Source of the DNA: CAZSDP01 sp964605665
GTDB taxonomy: Bacteria; Planctomycetota; UBA8108; UBA1146
Reading direction: 5' to 3'
NCBI GenBank assembly: GCA_964605665.1
Contig: CAZSDP010000010.1
Coordinates: 82,439-146,438 of the forward strand
Length of the DNA: 64,000 nucleotides
Positions 18,272 through 27,395 of the stretch are shown one piece after another; position 1 is the first letter of the stretch, and every line of letters starts with the position of its first letter. The notes under the pieces are model-generated. The model was given only the letters and a program-made list of their open reading frames with translations. It made no database searches and had not been told where the DNA came from. The position numbers were made by a program, and so were the translations under genes.

Positions 18272-19027
18272 CTAATCACCCACCGATACTCGTAGGTCTT
18301 GCCGCCCCACGACAATCTCTTCTTCAAAGAGTGGATCGGGCCATAAGGCTCCCAATGGGCTGTCAGGAGCTGGTTGACGACTGATGCGAAGTATGTACTG
18401 CCCAGTCGGTATATCTCGAACTTGAAATGCTTCACCGTTTTTGACAAGAACCGTTCCCTCTTGATATTTGGTCAGCTCGATCACTGGTAACGCATCACGA
18501 AGTGGTTCCCCCGTCAAGCTCGGCGCTCCCGGCCTTAGAATCAAGACCACATATCCGAACTCACTCGGCGGCAAGTTGATCGTTGATCCAGACACCGTAA
18601 AGCCGGTGTCAAATTCGAATTCCTCATCGACCAGTTCACCCGAGCCAACTTCGATCGCTCTCGTCTTGATACGTAGCTCGCCAGAGGCGCGCAGCTCCAA
18701 ATAGTCGACCACATTGAGGAGGTAGCGACCGGTGGGTACGTCACTGATGGTGAAGTTCCCGGAGCGATCGGTCGAGGTGTCGAATTTCTCTCGTCCGTCG
18801 ACTAACTGAACCAGATATCTCTCTGCGGGAACTCCTCCCGCCCTCACATGGCCGATGACGATTCCCGGCTCTGTATCTGCCAGACTCTCGTCTCCCCGAG
18901 CATCGTCTTGTTGATTCCTCGCCCCTGGATCAACAGAAGGTGCAACCTCAACTGCGGAAGGAGAGTTTTGACAACCGAGGATACAGAGAGCGAAAACCGT
19001 AAGCAGGCTCGCAAGTCTCCGGTTCAT
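18272..19027 (-). CDS. Lipoprotein with carboxypeptidase-regulatory-like domain
   Basis: The 251-residue product has a lipoprotein signal with lipobox ILGC and modified Cys19. An acidic Asp/Glu-rich linker follows, then a repeat of the carboxypeptidase-regulatory type (IVIGHVRAGGVPAERYLVQL...FTISDVPTGRYLLNV) at about residues 55-105. The C-terminal half has a related pattern (AFQVRDIPTGQYILRI). The start has GGAG 6 nt upstream. It is a small version of the two giant repeat proteins encoded nearby on the same strand. Likely membrane-attached on the periplasmic side, with a binding or structural role; no enzyme motif is seen. The gene ends about 60 bases from the tandem repeat array. Confidence 0.85.
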   Translation of the reverse strand: MNRRLASLLTVFALCILGCQNSPSAVEVAPSVDPGARNQQDDARGDESLADTEPGIVIGHVRAGGVPAERYLVQLVDGREKFDTSTDRSGNFTISDVPTGRYLLNVVDYLELRASGELRIKTRAIEVGSGELVDEEFEFDTGFTVSGSTINLPPSEFGYVVLILRPGAPSLTGEPLRDALPVIELTKYQEGTVLVKNGEAFQVRDIPTGQYILRISRQPAPDSPLGALWPDPLFEEEIVVGRQDLRVSVGD

Positions 19028-19426
19028 CTCTCACTCCATCCTGAGTCTGATCGGGCATCGAAACTTGTGAGTGATCCCCACCGAAATCCTTCGATACGGG
19101 CGATGGCGGACCGCTGAACTGACAACTTATCTCAAAAAACAATGCCTCAATCAGCTGCCATCTTCCCGGAAATCTGCGGATTGTTGCTCAGAATCGGCTT
19201 TTTCGTGCTGATTTCGAACACCAAGGTCACCTCCCGCAATTGCATAAAAGAGCGCGGACATCTCAATCTGACCCCTCGAAAACGCCGACAAATGGAAGAG
19301 GGAGAGGACTCGTTCCGTCTCTTCACGAGGGAATGAGGACAGAAGTAGTAACACGCGTGCAGATGAGGTCTTCCCGGGAACGTCACTTTCCCGCATGACC
19401 CCAATGCGGGAATCGGAGAACGCAGC
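19028..19426. other. Divergent intergenic region upstream of the PilT-like pair
   Basis: A 400-base region between the lipoprotein gene and the plus-strand ATPase genes. Small open frames on both strands have no recognisable domain. It should carry the promoters for both directions; none was identified with confidence. Confidence 0.4.
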
Positions 19427-20569
19427 ATGGCGAAGATTGACGCCTTCTTCAGACTGATGGAGTCTCATCACGCTTCCGATCTGCACATGCTAGCGGGTTG
19501 CCCACCATGCCTGCGAATCCGTGGAGACATCGAGCCGATCAAGTATCCAAAGCTGACCAACGACGAGCTTCTCGAGATGCTCTCCGAAATTGCTCCCGAA
19601 CAGAAGCTCCGGATCTTCGAAGAGACGGGGGATGTCGACTTCGCCTATGAAATCGAATCTCAAGGTCGGTTCCGAGCAAACCTCTTTCGACAAGCGGATG
19701 GAATTGGAGCGGTCTTCCGTCAAATCCCCGCCACAGTCCTCACCATCGACGAACTCGGGCTTCCCAACATCACCCGCAGATTTGCCATGATGGAAAAGGG
19801 CCTCGTCTTGGTGACTGGACCCACCGGTAGTGGGAAGTCCACAACTCTGGCCGCGATCGTCGACCATGCCAATCGAAATCGACGTGATCACATCTTGACG
19901 ATCGAGGATCCGATCGAGTTTCGTCACCGCCGAAAGAGCTGCCTCATCAACCACCGAGAAGTTGGGATACACACCAAGACATTTGCCTCGGCGCTTCGCG
20001 GCGCACTGAGAGAAGACCCTGACATCATCATGGTCGGCGAGCTAAGAGACCTAGAGACGATCTCCTTGGCCCTAGAAGCGGCCTCGACCGGGCATCTCGT
20101 TCTCGCGACGTTGCATACTCCCAATGCGGCCAAGACTGTCGACCGAATGATCGACGTTTTTCCTAGCAATGCTCAAGAGCAAGTTCGATCAACTCTCGCG
20201 GACTCGCTCAAGGGCGTAATTTCTCAGTGCTTGCTGAAACGCATTGATAACGATGGAAGAGTCGCAGCTCTCGAAATCTTGGTCGGAACTCCAGCAGCAT
20301 CTCACCTGATTCGTGAAGGTAAGTCGATGCAGCTACCGAACGTCATCCAAACCGGTCGCAAACTAGGAATGTGTACCCTCGAGGATGCGATCGAAGAGCT
20401 GCTCCGAGCGAAGAAAATCTCACCAGAAGATGCCTTTGAAGCCTCGACGAACAAGGAACGGTTCGCGAGATATCTCAAAGAGGTTCCTCAAGAGTGGGCA
20501 GAAGTTTTGTCCAAAAAGGGCCGCTCCGATCGAGATTCGAAATGGACGGGGAACTATGCACGAGGATGA
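19427..20569 (+). CDS. PilT-family type IV pilus retraction/secretion ATPase
   Basis: This 380-residue protein starts at an ATG with GGAGA 8 nt upstream. It is a PilT-type hexameric ATPase. The N-terminal domain contains ASDLHML (16-22). Walker A is GPTGSGKSTT (131-140), the Asp box contains LTIEDPIEF, Walker B contains IIMVGELRD, and a His box carries GHLVLATLHT. PilT depolymerises type IV pili and drives twitching; relatives act in secretion. The second ATPase gene begins 14 nt before this one ends, so both are co-translated. No pilin, PilB, PilC or PilQ genes are in the window. I leave the symbol empty because PilT and PilU cannot be separated reliably by eye. Confidence 0.92.
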   Translation: MAKIDAFFRLMESHHASDLHMLAGCPPCLRIRGDIEPIKYPKLTNDELLEMLSEIAPEQKLRIFEETGDVDFAYEIESQGRFRANLFRQADGIGAVFRQIPATVLTIDELGLPNITRRFAMMEKGLVLVTGPTGSGKSTTLAAIVDHANRNRRDHILTIEDPIEFRHRRKSCLINHREVGIHTKTFASALRGALREDPDIIMVGELRDLETISLALEAASTGHLVLATLHTPNAAKTVDRMIDVFPSNAQEQVRSTLADSLKGVISQCLLKRIDNDGRVAALEILVGTPAASHLIREGKSMQLPNVIQTGRKLGMCTLEDAIEELLRAKKISPEDAFEASTNKERFARYLKEVPQEWAEVLSKKGRSDRDSKWTGNYARG

Positions 20570-21755
20570 TACGATTCCTGTCGAAGCTGATGACTTTGTC
20601 TCTCCCGCTGAGCTACGCGGACTACTGATGTCTGCGATGCGTGCGCACTCGCAACTCTCCGATCTGAACTTCACTCCTGGACGCATGCCGCAGATCGAAG
20701 TCCATGGTGAATTGAGAGAGGTTGCCCTCGGCCATTGGAATCAACGCCTCCAACCTTTCGATACCGAGGTACTTGCAGAGGCGATCATCGGAGAGGACCC
20801 CCGCCTCAAGGAGGCCTTGGAAACATCGGGGGCAACAGATTGCGCGTTAGAGCTCGCCAACGGAACTCGATTTCGAATCAACATCTTCCGAGCGCGAGAT
20901 GAAATCTCAATTGCCATGCGAATTCTCCCTTCCGAAGTTCCCTCTCTGGAACGACTCGGCCTCCCGAAGATCTTGGAGGAAGTCCCGCGATTAAAGAGTG
21001 GATTGGTTCTCGTCTCCGGAGCAACCGGATCTGGAAAGTCGACCACGCTCGCCGCGATCGTGAACCGGATCAACCAACAGCGAAGAGTTCACATCGTCAC
21101 TCTGGAAGATCCGATCGAGTTTGTGCATACCCATCAGTTGGGAACGGTGAACCAAAGGGAAAAAGGTCGAGACTTCTTCGATTATGCCTCAGGACTTCGA
21201 TCCTCATTAAGACAAGGACCACGGGTGATTCTGGTCGGTGAGCTTCGGGACCGAGAGACCCTCGAGATCGCCCTGAAAGCCGCAGAGACTGGACACCTCG
21301 TTTTGAGCAGTCTGCACACCGTCCGCCCAGGCGACGCAATACGGCGGGTCGTAGGCATGTTCGAAGTCGCCGAGCGAGAGTTGATCCGTGGCCGCATCTC
21401 TCAAGTTCTTCGCTTCATCGTCGGGCAACGACTTCTACCGACCCTCAACAATCAGAGGGTCGCGGCAGTGGAAGTCCTCGGAAACAACCTCCGAGTCCGG
21501 CACCTGATCGAAAATGGAGAGTCTCCAGACAACTCATTTTCGATGGTGATCAACGACAACCGTCCGAGGGGTTGGCAATCCTTCGATCATCACATTGTGG
21601 AGCACTTGAAGTCTGGATTGATCTCGGAAGAAGTGGCACGCTCTTACTGTACAGATCGCTCGGCGATCGGCCGTGAAATCGACCGCTGGAAGCATGGCCG
21701 TGGTGAGAGCACTTCTGAACTCGGGGATCTAGAACTCGAGAACGAGAATCTGTAA
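20556..21755 (+). CDS. Second PilT/PilU-family ATPase
   Basis: The start is taken as the ATG at 20556 (GGGGA just upstream), inside the end of the preceding gene; the upstream extension is only the overlapping frame. The 399-residue product has the same motif order: SDLNF in place of SDLH, GATGSGKSTTLAAIV as Walker A, LEDPIEFVH, then ILVGELRDRET as Walker B and GHLVLSSLHT. The segment before Walker B reads LRQGPRVIL where PilT proteins usually have LRQDPD. A C-terminal acidic tail of about 25 residues is specific to this copy. A tandem pair suggests a PilT-PilU-like hetero-partnership in which the second ATPase assists retraction. Substrate apparatus is not in the window. Confidence 0.9.
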   Translation: MHEDDTIPVEADDFVSPAELRGLLMSAMRAHSQLSDLNFTPGRMPQIEVHGELREVALGHWNQRLQPFDTEVLAEAIIGEDPRLKEALETSGATDCALELANGTRFRINIFRARDEISIAMRILPSEVPSLERLGLPKILEEVPRLKSGLVLVSGATGSGKSTTLAAIVNRINQQRRVHIVTLEDPIEFVHTHQLGTVNQREKGRDFFDYASGLRSSLRQGPRVILVGELRDRETLEIALKAAETGHLVLSSLHTVRPGDAIRRVVGMFEVAERELIRGRISQVLRFIVGQRLLPTLNNQRVAAVEVLGNNLRVRHLIENGESPDNSFSMVINDNRPRGWQSFDHHIVEHLKSGLISEEVARSYCTDRSAIGREIDRWKHGRGESTSELGDLELENENL

Positions 21756-21784
21756 CACTCGTCTTTAGAGCTGAATCATCGGAT

Positions 21785-24760
21785 TCAATCTTCAGGAAGA
21801 GTGATGTTCAAGACTCGCTCTTCATCTGCACTCAATTCTATCGCTCCAACTTCGTGGACTTTAACTTCATACTCAATTGCGGAAGTCTCGTGAAGCTGTA
21901 CGAGTGAGTAGTTCACATCCACTTGATAAGCGCCCTCTTCCAACCCACCGATGCTAAATTCACCTGATCGATTTGCCGGTTCTTCGCGCCAAAAGTTTAC
22001 GCTTGACCTTCGAAGCGAAATCGTCGCCCAGGCAAGATTTGAGTTTGTCGGTGGCTGAATCGTCCCTCGAATGACCGCACCTTGCTCCATGATCACAACC
22101 GGGGCTTCAGCAATATCGCCCCTTCGAACCTGTATCTCCGGTGAATTCGTTTTGCGATAGAGTCGATGCGACACCTCGATGCGATATTCCCCATTGGAAA
22201 GCCCATCGAGAAGATAGACGCCGTCCTCACCAGTCCTTTTTCTGTTATCGCCCCCCGGGAAGAAGAAGTTCGACATTTCTGACTCTTCTTCTCCAAATCC
22301 TATGTTCGTTGAAATGACGATTGAGCCAGTAATAGCGTTTGAACTCTCCGTTTGATCACCATTTTGGCCGACTTCGATCGCCTGGACGAGGGCCCCCGGA
22401 ATCGGTCGGCCGGAGAGATCGACTACAACGCCTCGGATGCTCCCTCCAGCTTCGAGCTGAATCACCACTTCAGTCGTCCGTCCCGGCTGCACTTCGACTG
22501 ACACATTCTTCGGGATCATATGACCAGCCTTGACCAAGAGTTTGTGCTTCCCCACCGCTATATTCTCGAGGAAGAACTCCCCATCTGGATCGCGATACTC
22601 CACTTCCCCTCCAAAGAGAGTTGGCAAGTCGAAGACAATTGAGGAAGAGCTCGGAAAGATCTCTGATCGTTCAGGTTGAATAGACAACGAGAATTGCGAG
22701 ATTGGACCCCCGTTTACACTATCTACGACGCGCCCAGCGATCTGACCCGGTCGAGTGACAACGAGATTCACCGAGTCTTCTCCGGCGTCAACCACAGGAG
22801 GCTCACCCAAGACCTTCCACCCCTTGGAAACGCAGGAAACTCTATAGGATTGATCATCCAGACCCTCAATCCTGAAGAATCCATCAGCATCGGTGATCGC
22901 TTGACCTCTATCTATTTGCTCAGGAGAGAACACGACTTCCATCATATTGAAATCGGTACTCGACGCGGCGCGAACTCTCACTTCAGAACAAGGATTGCCG
23001 AACTGATCCACCACACGCCCGCTGATTGATAATCCTTCAAGAAGGATGAGGTCGACGTCATCCCAATGACTCTCGACCACCTCGATCGGTCCCGTTTCGC
23101 CTTTTTGATATCCGCCTGCTGCGGCGAGCAACCGGTAGCGTCCAGGTTGAGGGACCTTGACCTGGTATCGACCATCTGAGTCGGTCGTTCCGTGAGTGGA
23201 GATGATCTCTTGTCCAAGACCAACTCGGTTTGGACGCAGCGTTCTACCAAAGATCGAGCGATTCTCGGCGTCTTCGTGGGCCTGATTCTGGCTTCCATCG
23301 TCTTGAGTCAACTCAACCTGGGCACCCTCGATCGGCTGACCGGCTTGATCTGTAATCTTCCCCCGAATCTGTAGGGAATCTTCTAGAACGATGGGCCCAA
23401 GATCGGAGAGCTCTCCAGGAATCAGGTTGGGCAGGTCGCCTTCAAAACGACGGTAGTGATCGCTGTCAATCTGGATAAACCAACTCTGGGAATCGACCTC
23501 TGAATCGATGCTCTCGAGGGTAAAGCCCCCCGCATCATCGGTCTGTGTCCGGTGATTTTGTTCTGTGTTGAATTGGAGATCCCCGAATCGCGAGAGTTCG
23601 CTGAGCAGGGATACTCTGGCGCCAGCAACGGGTAATCCCTCTGAGTTGAGAACAACTCCAGTCAAAGCACTTCCCAATTCAAGCTGCATCACCAGCCCTG
23701 ATAGAATCTGCCCTTCCTGTAAGTCCACTAATCTAGAGAGTCGCGGAAACCCATCTGCAGTGGCTCTCAAATTGAAGGTGCCCGCTTGAAGTCCCCTGAG
23801 TTGAAACTCTCCATGTTCATCAGACTCGGTTTGGGGCGGTTGACGTTGCAAGTCCTCGCCAGAAAGTAGACCGACTCTCCTGAGTGACAACTGCGCGCCC
23901 TCGACAGGCTGTCCAGCGTGATCGACGACGATCCCCTCGACGCCAGCATTTTCCCGCAATTTCAGAGTGACGGCATCCTGACTCCGGGTCAGGTTGACCC
24001 GTTGGGAAGGCCCCCAGTTTTCATGTCGGGCCCCGATACTGAACTCGCTTCTCGGCACTCCAGTTAAGACAAAGGTGCCATCATCGCGGGTCATCGTTTC
24101 TGGATTGAGGAGATCAGAGTCGACGTTCAGGTCAACTGGAAGAAAAATCCCACTCTCGATTTGAGTGAGTGCAACTCCAGCGCTGACGATCGCACCTGCG
24201 ACACGACGCAGATTTGGATCGACAACAACCCCCGTGACCGTCCCTCCCACTGGGAGAACAACGTCGACCCTTTCGCTTGATGGCTTCACGTCTTTAACCC
24301 GGCGTCCCACCCAACCCTCTGCTTGAACAAACAGATTGAAGCGGTCTTCCGTAGACAAACCCTCAAAGAGGAATTCCCCCGTAGAGTTCGTCTCCCTTCG
24401 ATTTTTGGCAGCGGAGTTTCGAGCGACATCGACTCGATAGACTCTCTCATCTGCGAGATAGACGATCGCGCTTTCGATCGGGGTGCCTGCTTCATCGACA
24501 ACACGACCGATTAAGTTAGCAACTTCGGTCGATGATTTATTTTCTGTCGATGAGTCTTCGAATTTCTGCCCTGTTGGATTTTCATTGAGTGGATCAGAAG
24601 TATTGCTTAGAGGTAGCGCGGCGCTTTCATCACCTTTTTTCTCTTCACTGAAACCAGGTAACCGATGATCGACAGTGGTCGCCGGTTCGAACCAACCGGT
24701 GAGATAAAGCATCGAGAGAAGAGCCAAGCAAGCGAAGAGCAACGGATAGAGCTTTCGCAT
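21785..24760 (-). CDS. Giant carboxypeptidase-regulatory-like repeat protein (second copy)
   Basis: The ATG start follows AGGAGG by about 9 nt. The 991-residue product has an N-terminal hydrophobic anchor (LYPLLFACLALLSMLYLTG) and a Ser/Asn/Thr-rich linker. About nine repeats of the 'G.V.D..G.PI.GA.V.L' type follow (for example GKITDQAGQPIEGAQVELTQ), interspersed with 'DG.Y.V..L..G.Y.I.V' halves. It shares architecture with the 1193-residue protein at 10197-13778 but the sequences differ, so they are old paralogues. It converges with the PilT-like pair, with only 29 nt between the two stops. Probably an extracellular beta-sandwich stalk anchored in the cytoplasmic membrane. No catalytic residues were found. 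Confidence 0.9.
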   Translation of the reverse strand: MRKLYPLLFACLALLSMLYLTGWFEPATTVDHRLPGFSEEKKGDESAALPLSNTSDPLNENPTGQKFEDSSTENKSSTEVANLIGRVVDEAGTPIESAIVYLADERVYRVDVARNSAAKNRRETNSTGEFLFEGLSTEDRFNLFVQAEGWVGRRVKDVKPSSERVDVVLPVGGTVTGVVVDPNLRRVAGAIVSAGVALTQIESGIFLPVDLNVDSDLLNPETMTRDDGTFVLTGVPRSEFSIGARHENWGPSQRVNLTRSQDAVTLKLRENAGVEGIVVDHAGQPVEGAQLSLRRVGLLSGEDLQRQPPQTESDEHGEFQLRGLQAGTFNLRATADGFPRLSRLVDLQEGQILSGLVMQLELGSALTGVVLNSEGLPVAGARVSLLSELSRFGDLQFNTEQNHRTQTDDAGGFTLESIDSEVDSQSWFIQIDSDHYRRFEGDLPNLIPGELSDLGPIVLEDSLQIRGKITDQAGQPIEGAQVELTQDDGSQNQAHEDAENRSIFGRTLRPNRVGLGQEIISTHGTTDSDGRYQVKVPQPGRYRLLAAAGGYQKGETGPIEVVESHWDDVDLILLEGLSISGRVVDQFGNPCSEVRVRAASSTDFNMMEVVFSPEQIDRGQAITDADGFFRIEGLDDQSYRVSCVSKGWKVLGEPPVVDAGEDSVNLVVTRPGQIAGRVVDSVNGGPISQFSLSIQPERSEIFPSSSSIVFDLPTLFGGEVEYRDPDGEFFLENIAVGKHKLLVKAGHMIPKNVSVEVQPGRTTEVVIQLEAGGSIRGVVVDLSGRPIPGALVQAIEVGQNGDQTESSNAITGSIVISTNIGFGEEESEMSNFFFPGGDNRKRTGEDGVYLLDGLSNGEYRIEVSHRLYRKTNSPEIQVRRGDIAEAPVVIMEQGAVIRGTIQPPTNSNLAWATISLRRSSVNFWREEPANRSGEFSIGGLEEGAYQVDVNYSLVQLHETSAIEYEVKVHEVGAIELSADEERVLNITLPED

Positions 24761-25254
24761 GAAAACATCCCTCCTGGTGAGAAGATGAGATCTTCACAAT
24801 GTGGGCCGGGTCTTGGAACATCGTGACAGCAGATCGCTGAAGTACAAGGGTGTACGACAATCGAAGACCGGCTCAAGCTCAGGAATGCGCAGAGAACTCT
24901 TCCGAAGCCCTCAGAATTCGGGATGAGCTTGTCCTCCAAGTCTCAGAAAAGTCCCCACATCTGGCATGGTTCGGTCTGGGGGGAATTCCACCGGCATGCT
25001 ACTATAGGGGCTGGGACTGGGACCTTTTTCATGAGTGACGCTGAAGCCGATCATGAGTGCGCATCCTCGAGAAAGCCGCGCTCATTTGAAGTTTACTTCA
25101 AAGGTCCAGATTTCAGCGTTGGCCGGCTCATGAATCTTATGCCAATTGGCAACATGACCTCGAGCTTCGAACTTCCCGCCAGTCCGATCGCCTCGAGAAT
25201 CGAAGGTCCCTCGCAAAGTGACGACCAAATCCCGCATTAGCCAAGGACACCCTG
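24761..25254. other. Divergent intergenic region
   Basis: About 490 bases between the giant repeat protein and the endonuclease gene. A plus-strand frame of about 70 codons from 25031 exists, but it has no recognised domain and a weak ribosome site, so it is not called. A -10-like tactatag lies near 25000 without a convincing -35. Confidence 0.4.
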
Positions 25255-27339
25255 ATGGACACGATTCTCCGCTCGGCATCTTCAAGTGTGATCGGAGTTC
25301 TCCCTCGAGTGAACACTTCTGTACTGCTGATTGCAGCCTTCCTGAGTATTGGACTCCTGAGTCCGTTGCCAGGTCAGGCTCCCCCCGGATACTACGACCC
25401 TGCGACTGGGCTCTCCGGAAATGCCCTGAAGAATGCCGTCCATGGAATCATCGATGACCACGTTCGTTTTCCTTATACGAGCGGAGCCACCGACACCTGG
25501 GACATTCTCTCTCTCGCTCATGAAGACCCGAGTAACCCAAACAACATTTTGACCGTCTATCGGAACGCGAGCCGTCCCAAGCTGGATCACACTTCAGCGA
25601 CGGGTTGGAACCGCGAACACACTTGGCCGAGTTCATATGGCTTTACAAATGATGGGGGTTGCAACTACCCCTTCTCTGATTGCCATCTCTTGATGCCCGC
25701 TGACTGGGGCTACAACAGTTCCCGTTCGAATAGAGTTTTCGACGCTTGCCTCAATAGCTGCACCTCCTACCCAGTGGATAATGCTCCCGGCGAAGTGAAT
25801 CTTGGTACTGGTAATGGGAACACGGGTTCATGGGAAACCTGGAACCAACGTCGCGGAGATGTCGCTCGTGCAATCTTGTACTGCGCAGTTCGATATGAAG
25901 GCGGCTTTCATGGAACAACCGGCTGCTCTGAGCCCGATCTTCGCTTGACCAATGATCGCAATCTGATCACTTCGAACACTCAGTCGAATCAGTCGATCGC
26001 TTATATGGGTGTTCTCGACACCTTGATCGAGTGGCACCTTGCGGATCCGGTCGACAACTTCGAACGTGATAAGAATGACGTCGTCTTCGGTTTTCAGGGA
26101 AACCGCAATCCCTTCATCGATCACCCAGAGTGGGTCTGTTCCATCTGGGCATGCCCAGGCGTCGACACCACCCCACCAGCAATTCCGACCGGTCTCAGTG
26201 GAACAGGACTCGATTGCGCGATCGACCTGACCTGGAGTCCAAATTCCGAAGCTGACCTCGCAGGATATCGCCTCTACCGAGCGGTCACGGGAGGAGCGAG
26301 AACGGTACTCGCTGACGGGCTCGGTTTCGCTTCTTTCCTCGATAGCACCACCGAGAACGGCATCAGCTACGACTACACCGTCTCGGCGATCGACTTGACC
26401 GGAAATGAAAGCGCCGAAAGCGCTCTCTTCACCATCATGCCCAGTGGTACAGATCCCTGCTCTCCCCCGCCGAGTGGAGATCCGTGGCTGAATGAGATTC
26501 ACTACGACAACAGTGGTGCCGACATGAACGAAGGTTTTGAGATCGCAGGTCTCGCGGGCTTCGATCTGAGTGGCTACCAAGTGATCGGATACAACGGGGC
26601 GAATAGCTCGATCTACGCGACGGTGAACTTGAGTGGCGTGATTCCAGATCAGGCTTCTGGCTATGGCACCGTGTGGTTTCCGATGGTCGGGATGCAGAAT
26701 GGAAGCCCCGATGGTATAGCGCTCGTTACTCCGGGGGGGGCGATTGTCGAGTTTCTCAGCTACGAAGGGATTCTCACTGCCAACGCCGGACCCGCCAGCG
26801 GACTCGTCTCCACTGATCTGGGAGTAAGTGAGAGTTCAGCAACGCCGATCGGGAATTCACTACCGCGCCTCGGTAGTGGGTCGAGTGGACCCGAATTTAC
26901 CTGGGCTCCAGAGCAACCAGCGAGTCCGGGGCTGCCGAACCCAGGCCAGTCCTTCGGATGCGGTGTCACCGGACCAGACTGCAACAACAATGGTCAGCCT
27001 GACTCCTGCGATCTCCTTCTCGGCACCAGTCTCGATAACAACGGAAACTCAATTCCAGATGAGTGCGAGCTTCCCTTCGCGCGCGGAGACAGCAATCTCG
27101 ATGGAGCGCTCGACATCAGCGATCCCATCCGAATCTTGGAAGGTCTCTTTGGAACGACAGCACTCCTCTGTCTCGACGCTGCTGACGCGAATGACGACGG
27201 CACGGTCAACGTCGCCGATGTCGTTCAGCTTCTCGATCGAGTCTTCTCCGGGGTGCCAGCCATCCCTGCCCCTGGATTCAGCTGCGGCGCTGATCCAACC
27301 TCAGACTCGATCGATTGCCGCACCACCAATTGCCCCTAG
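25255..27339 (+). CDS. Secreted endonuclease I with FN3, lamin-tail-like and dockerin-like domains
   Basis: The 694-residue product has a signal peptide (VLLIAAFLSIGLLSPLPGQA). Residues about 43-285 match the endonuclease I family: YYDPATGLSGNALKNAV near the start and the active-site segment WNREHTWP (118-125), whose His acts with a metal ion to cut DNA or RNA. A fibronectin-III-like domain follows (about 305-395, starting TPPAIPTGLSG). Next is a lamin-tail-like beta domain (about 410-560, starting WLNEIHYDNSG), then two DCNNNGQPDSCD-type turns, and the Cys-marked dockerin-like module ending TTNCP. It probably degrades extracellular nucleic acid for phosphate or nitrogen and is kept at the surface by its tail. 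The start has an AGGA site about 9 nt upstream. Confidence 0.92.
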   Translation: MDTILRSASSSVIGVLPRVNTSVLLIAAFLSIGLLSPLPGQAPPGYYDPATGLSGNALKNAVHGIIDDHVRFPYTSGATDTWDILSLAHEDPSNPNNILTVYRNASRPKLDHTSATGWNREHTWPSSYGFTNDGGCNYPFSDCHLLMPADWGYNSSRSNRVFDACLNSCTSYPVDNAPGEVNLGTGNGNTGSWETWNQRRGDVARAILYCAVRYEGGFHGTTGCSEPDLRLTNDRNLITSNTQSNQSIAYMGVLDTLIEWHLADPVDNFERDKNDVVFGFQGNRNPFIDHPEWVCSIWACPGVDTTPPAIPTGLSGTGLDCAIDLTWSPNSEADLAGYRLYRAVTGGARTVLADGLGFASFLDSTTENGISYDYTVSAIDLTGNESAESALFTIMPSGTDPCSPPPSGDPWLNEIHYDNSGADMNEGFEIAGLAGFDLSGYQVIGYNGANSSIYATVNLSGVIPDQASGYGTVWFPMVGMQNGSPDGIALVTPGGAIVEFLSYEGILTANAGPASGLVSTDLGVSESSATPIGNSLPRLGSGSSGPEFTWAPEQPASPGLPNPGQSFGCGVTGPDCNNNGQPDSCDLLLGTSLDNNGNSIPDECELPFARGDSNLDGALDISDPIRILEGLFGTTALLCLDAADANDDGTVNVADVVQLLDRVFSGVPAIPAPGFSCGADPTSDSIDCRTTNCP

Positions 27340-27395
27340 ACGCGATACTGGTGTGACACCGACCGATCCCCACGGCAGCGACTTCAAACGCCGAC

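Noticed and set aside
24960..25010. RpoN-like promoter upstream of the endonuclease gene
   Set aside because: tggcatggttcggtctg deviates from the GC part of the -24/-12 consensus.
24923..25240. Possible small gene upstream of the endonuclease
   Set aside because: No domain, weak ribosome site, and antisense frames of similar length exist.
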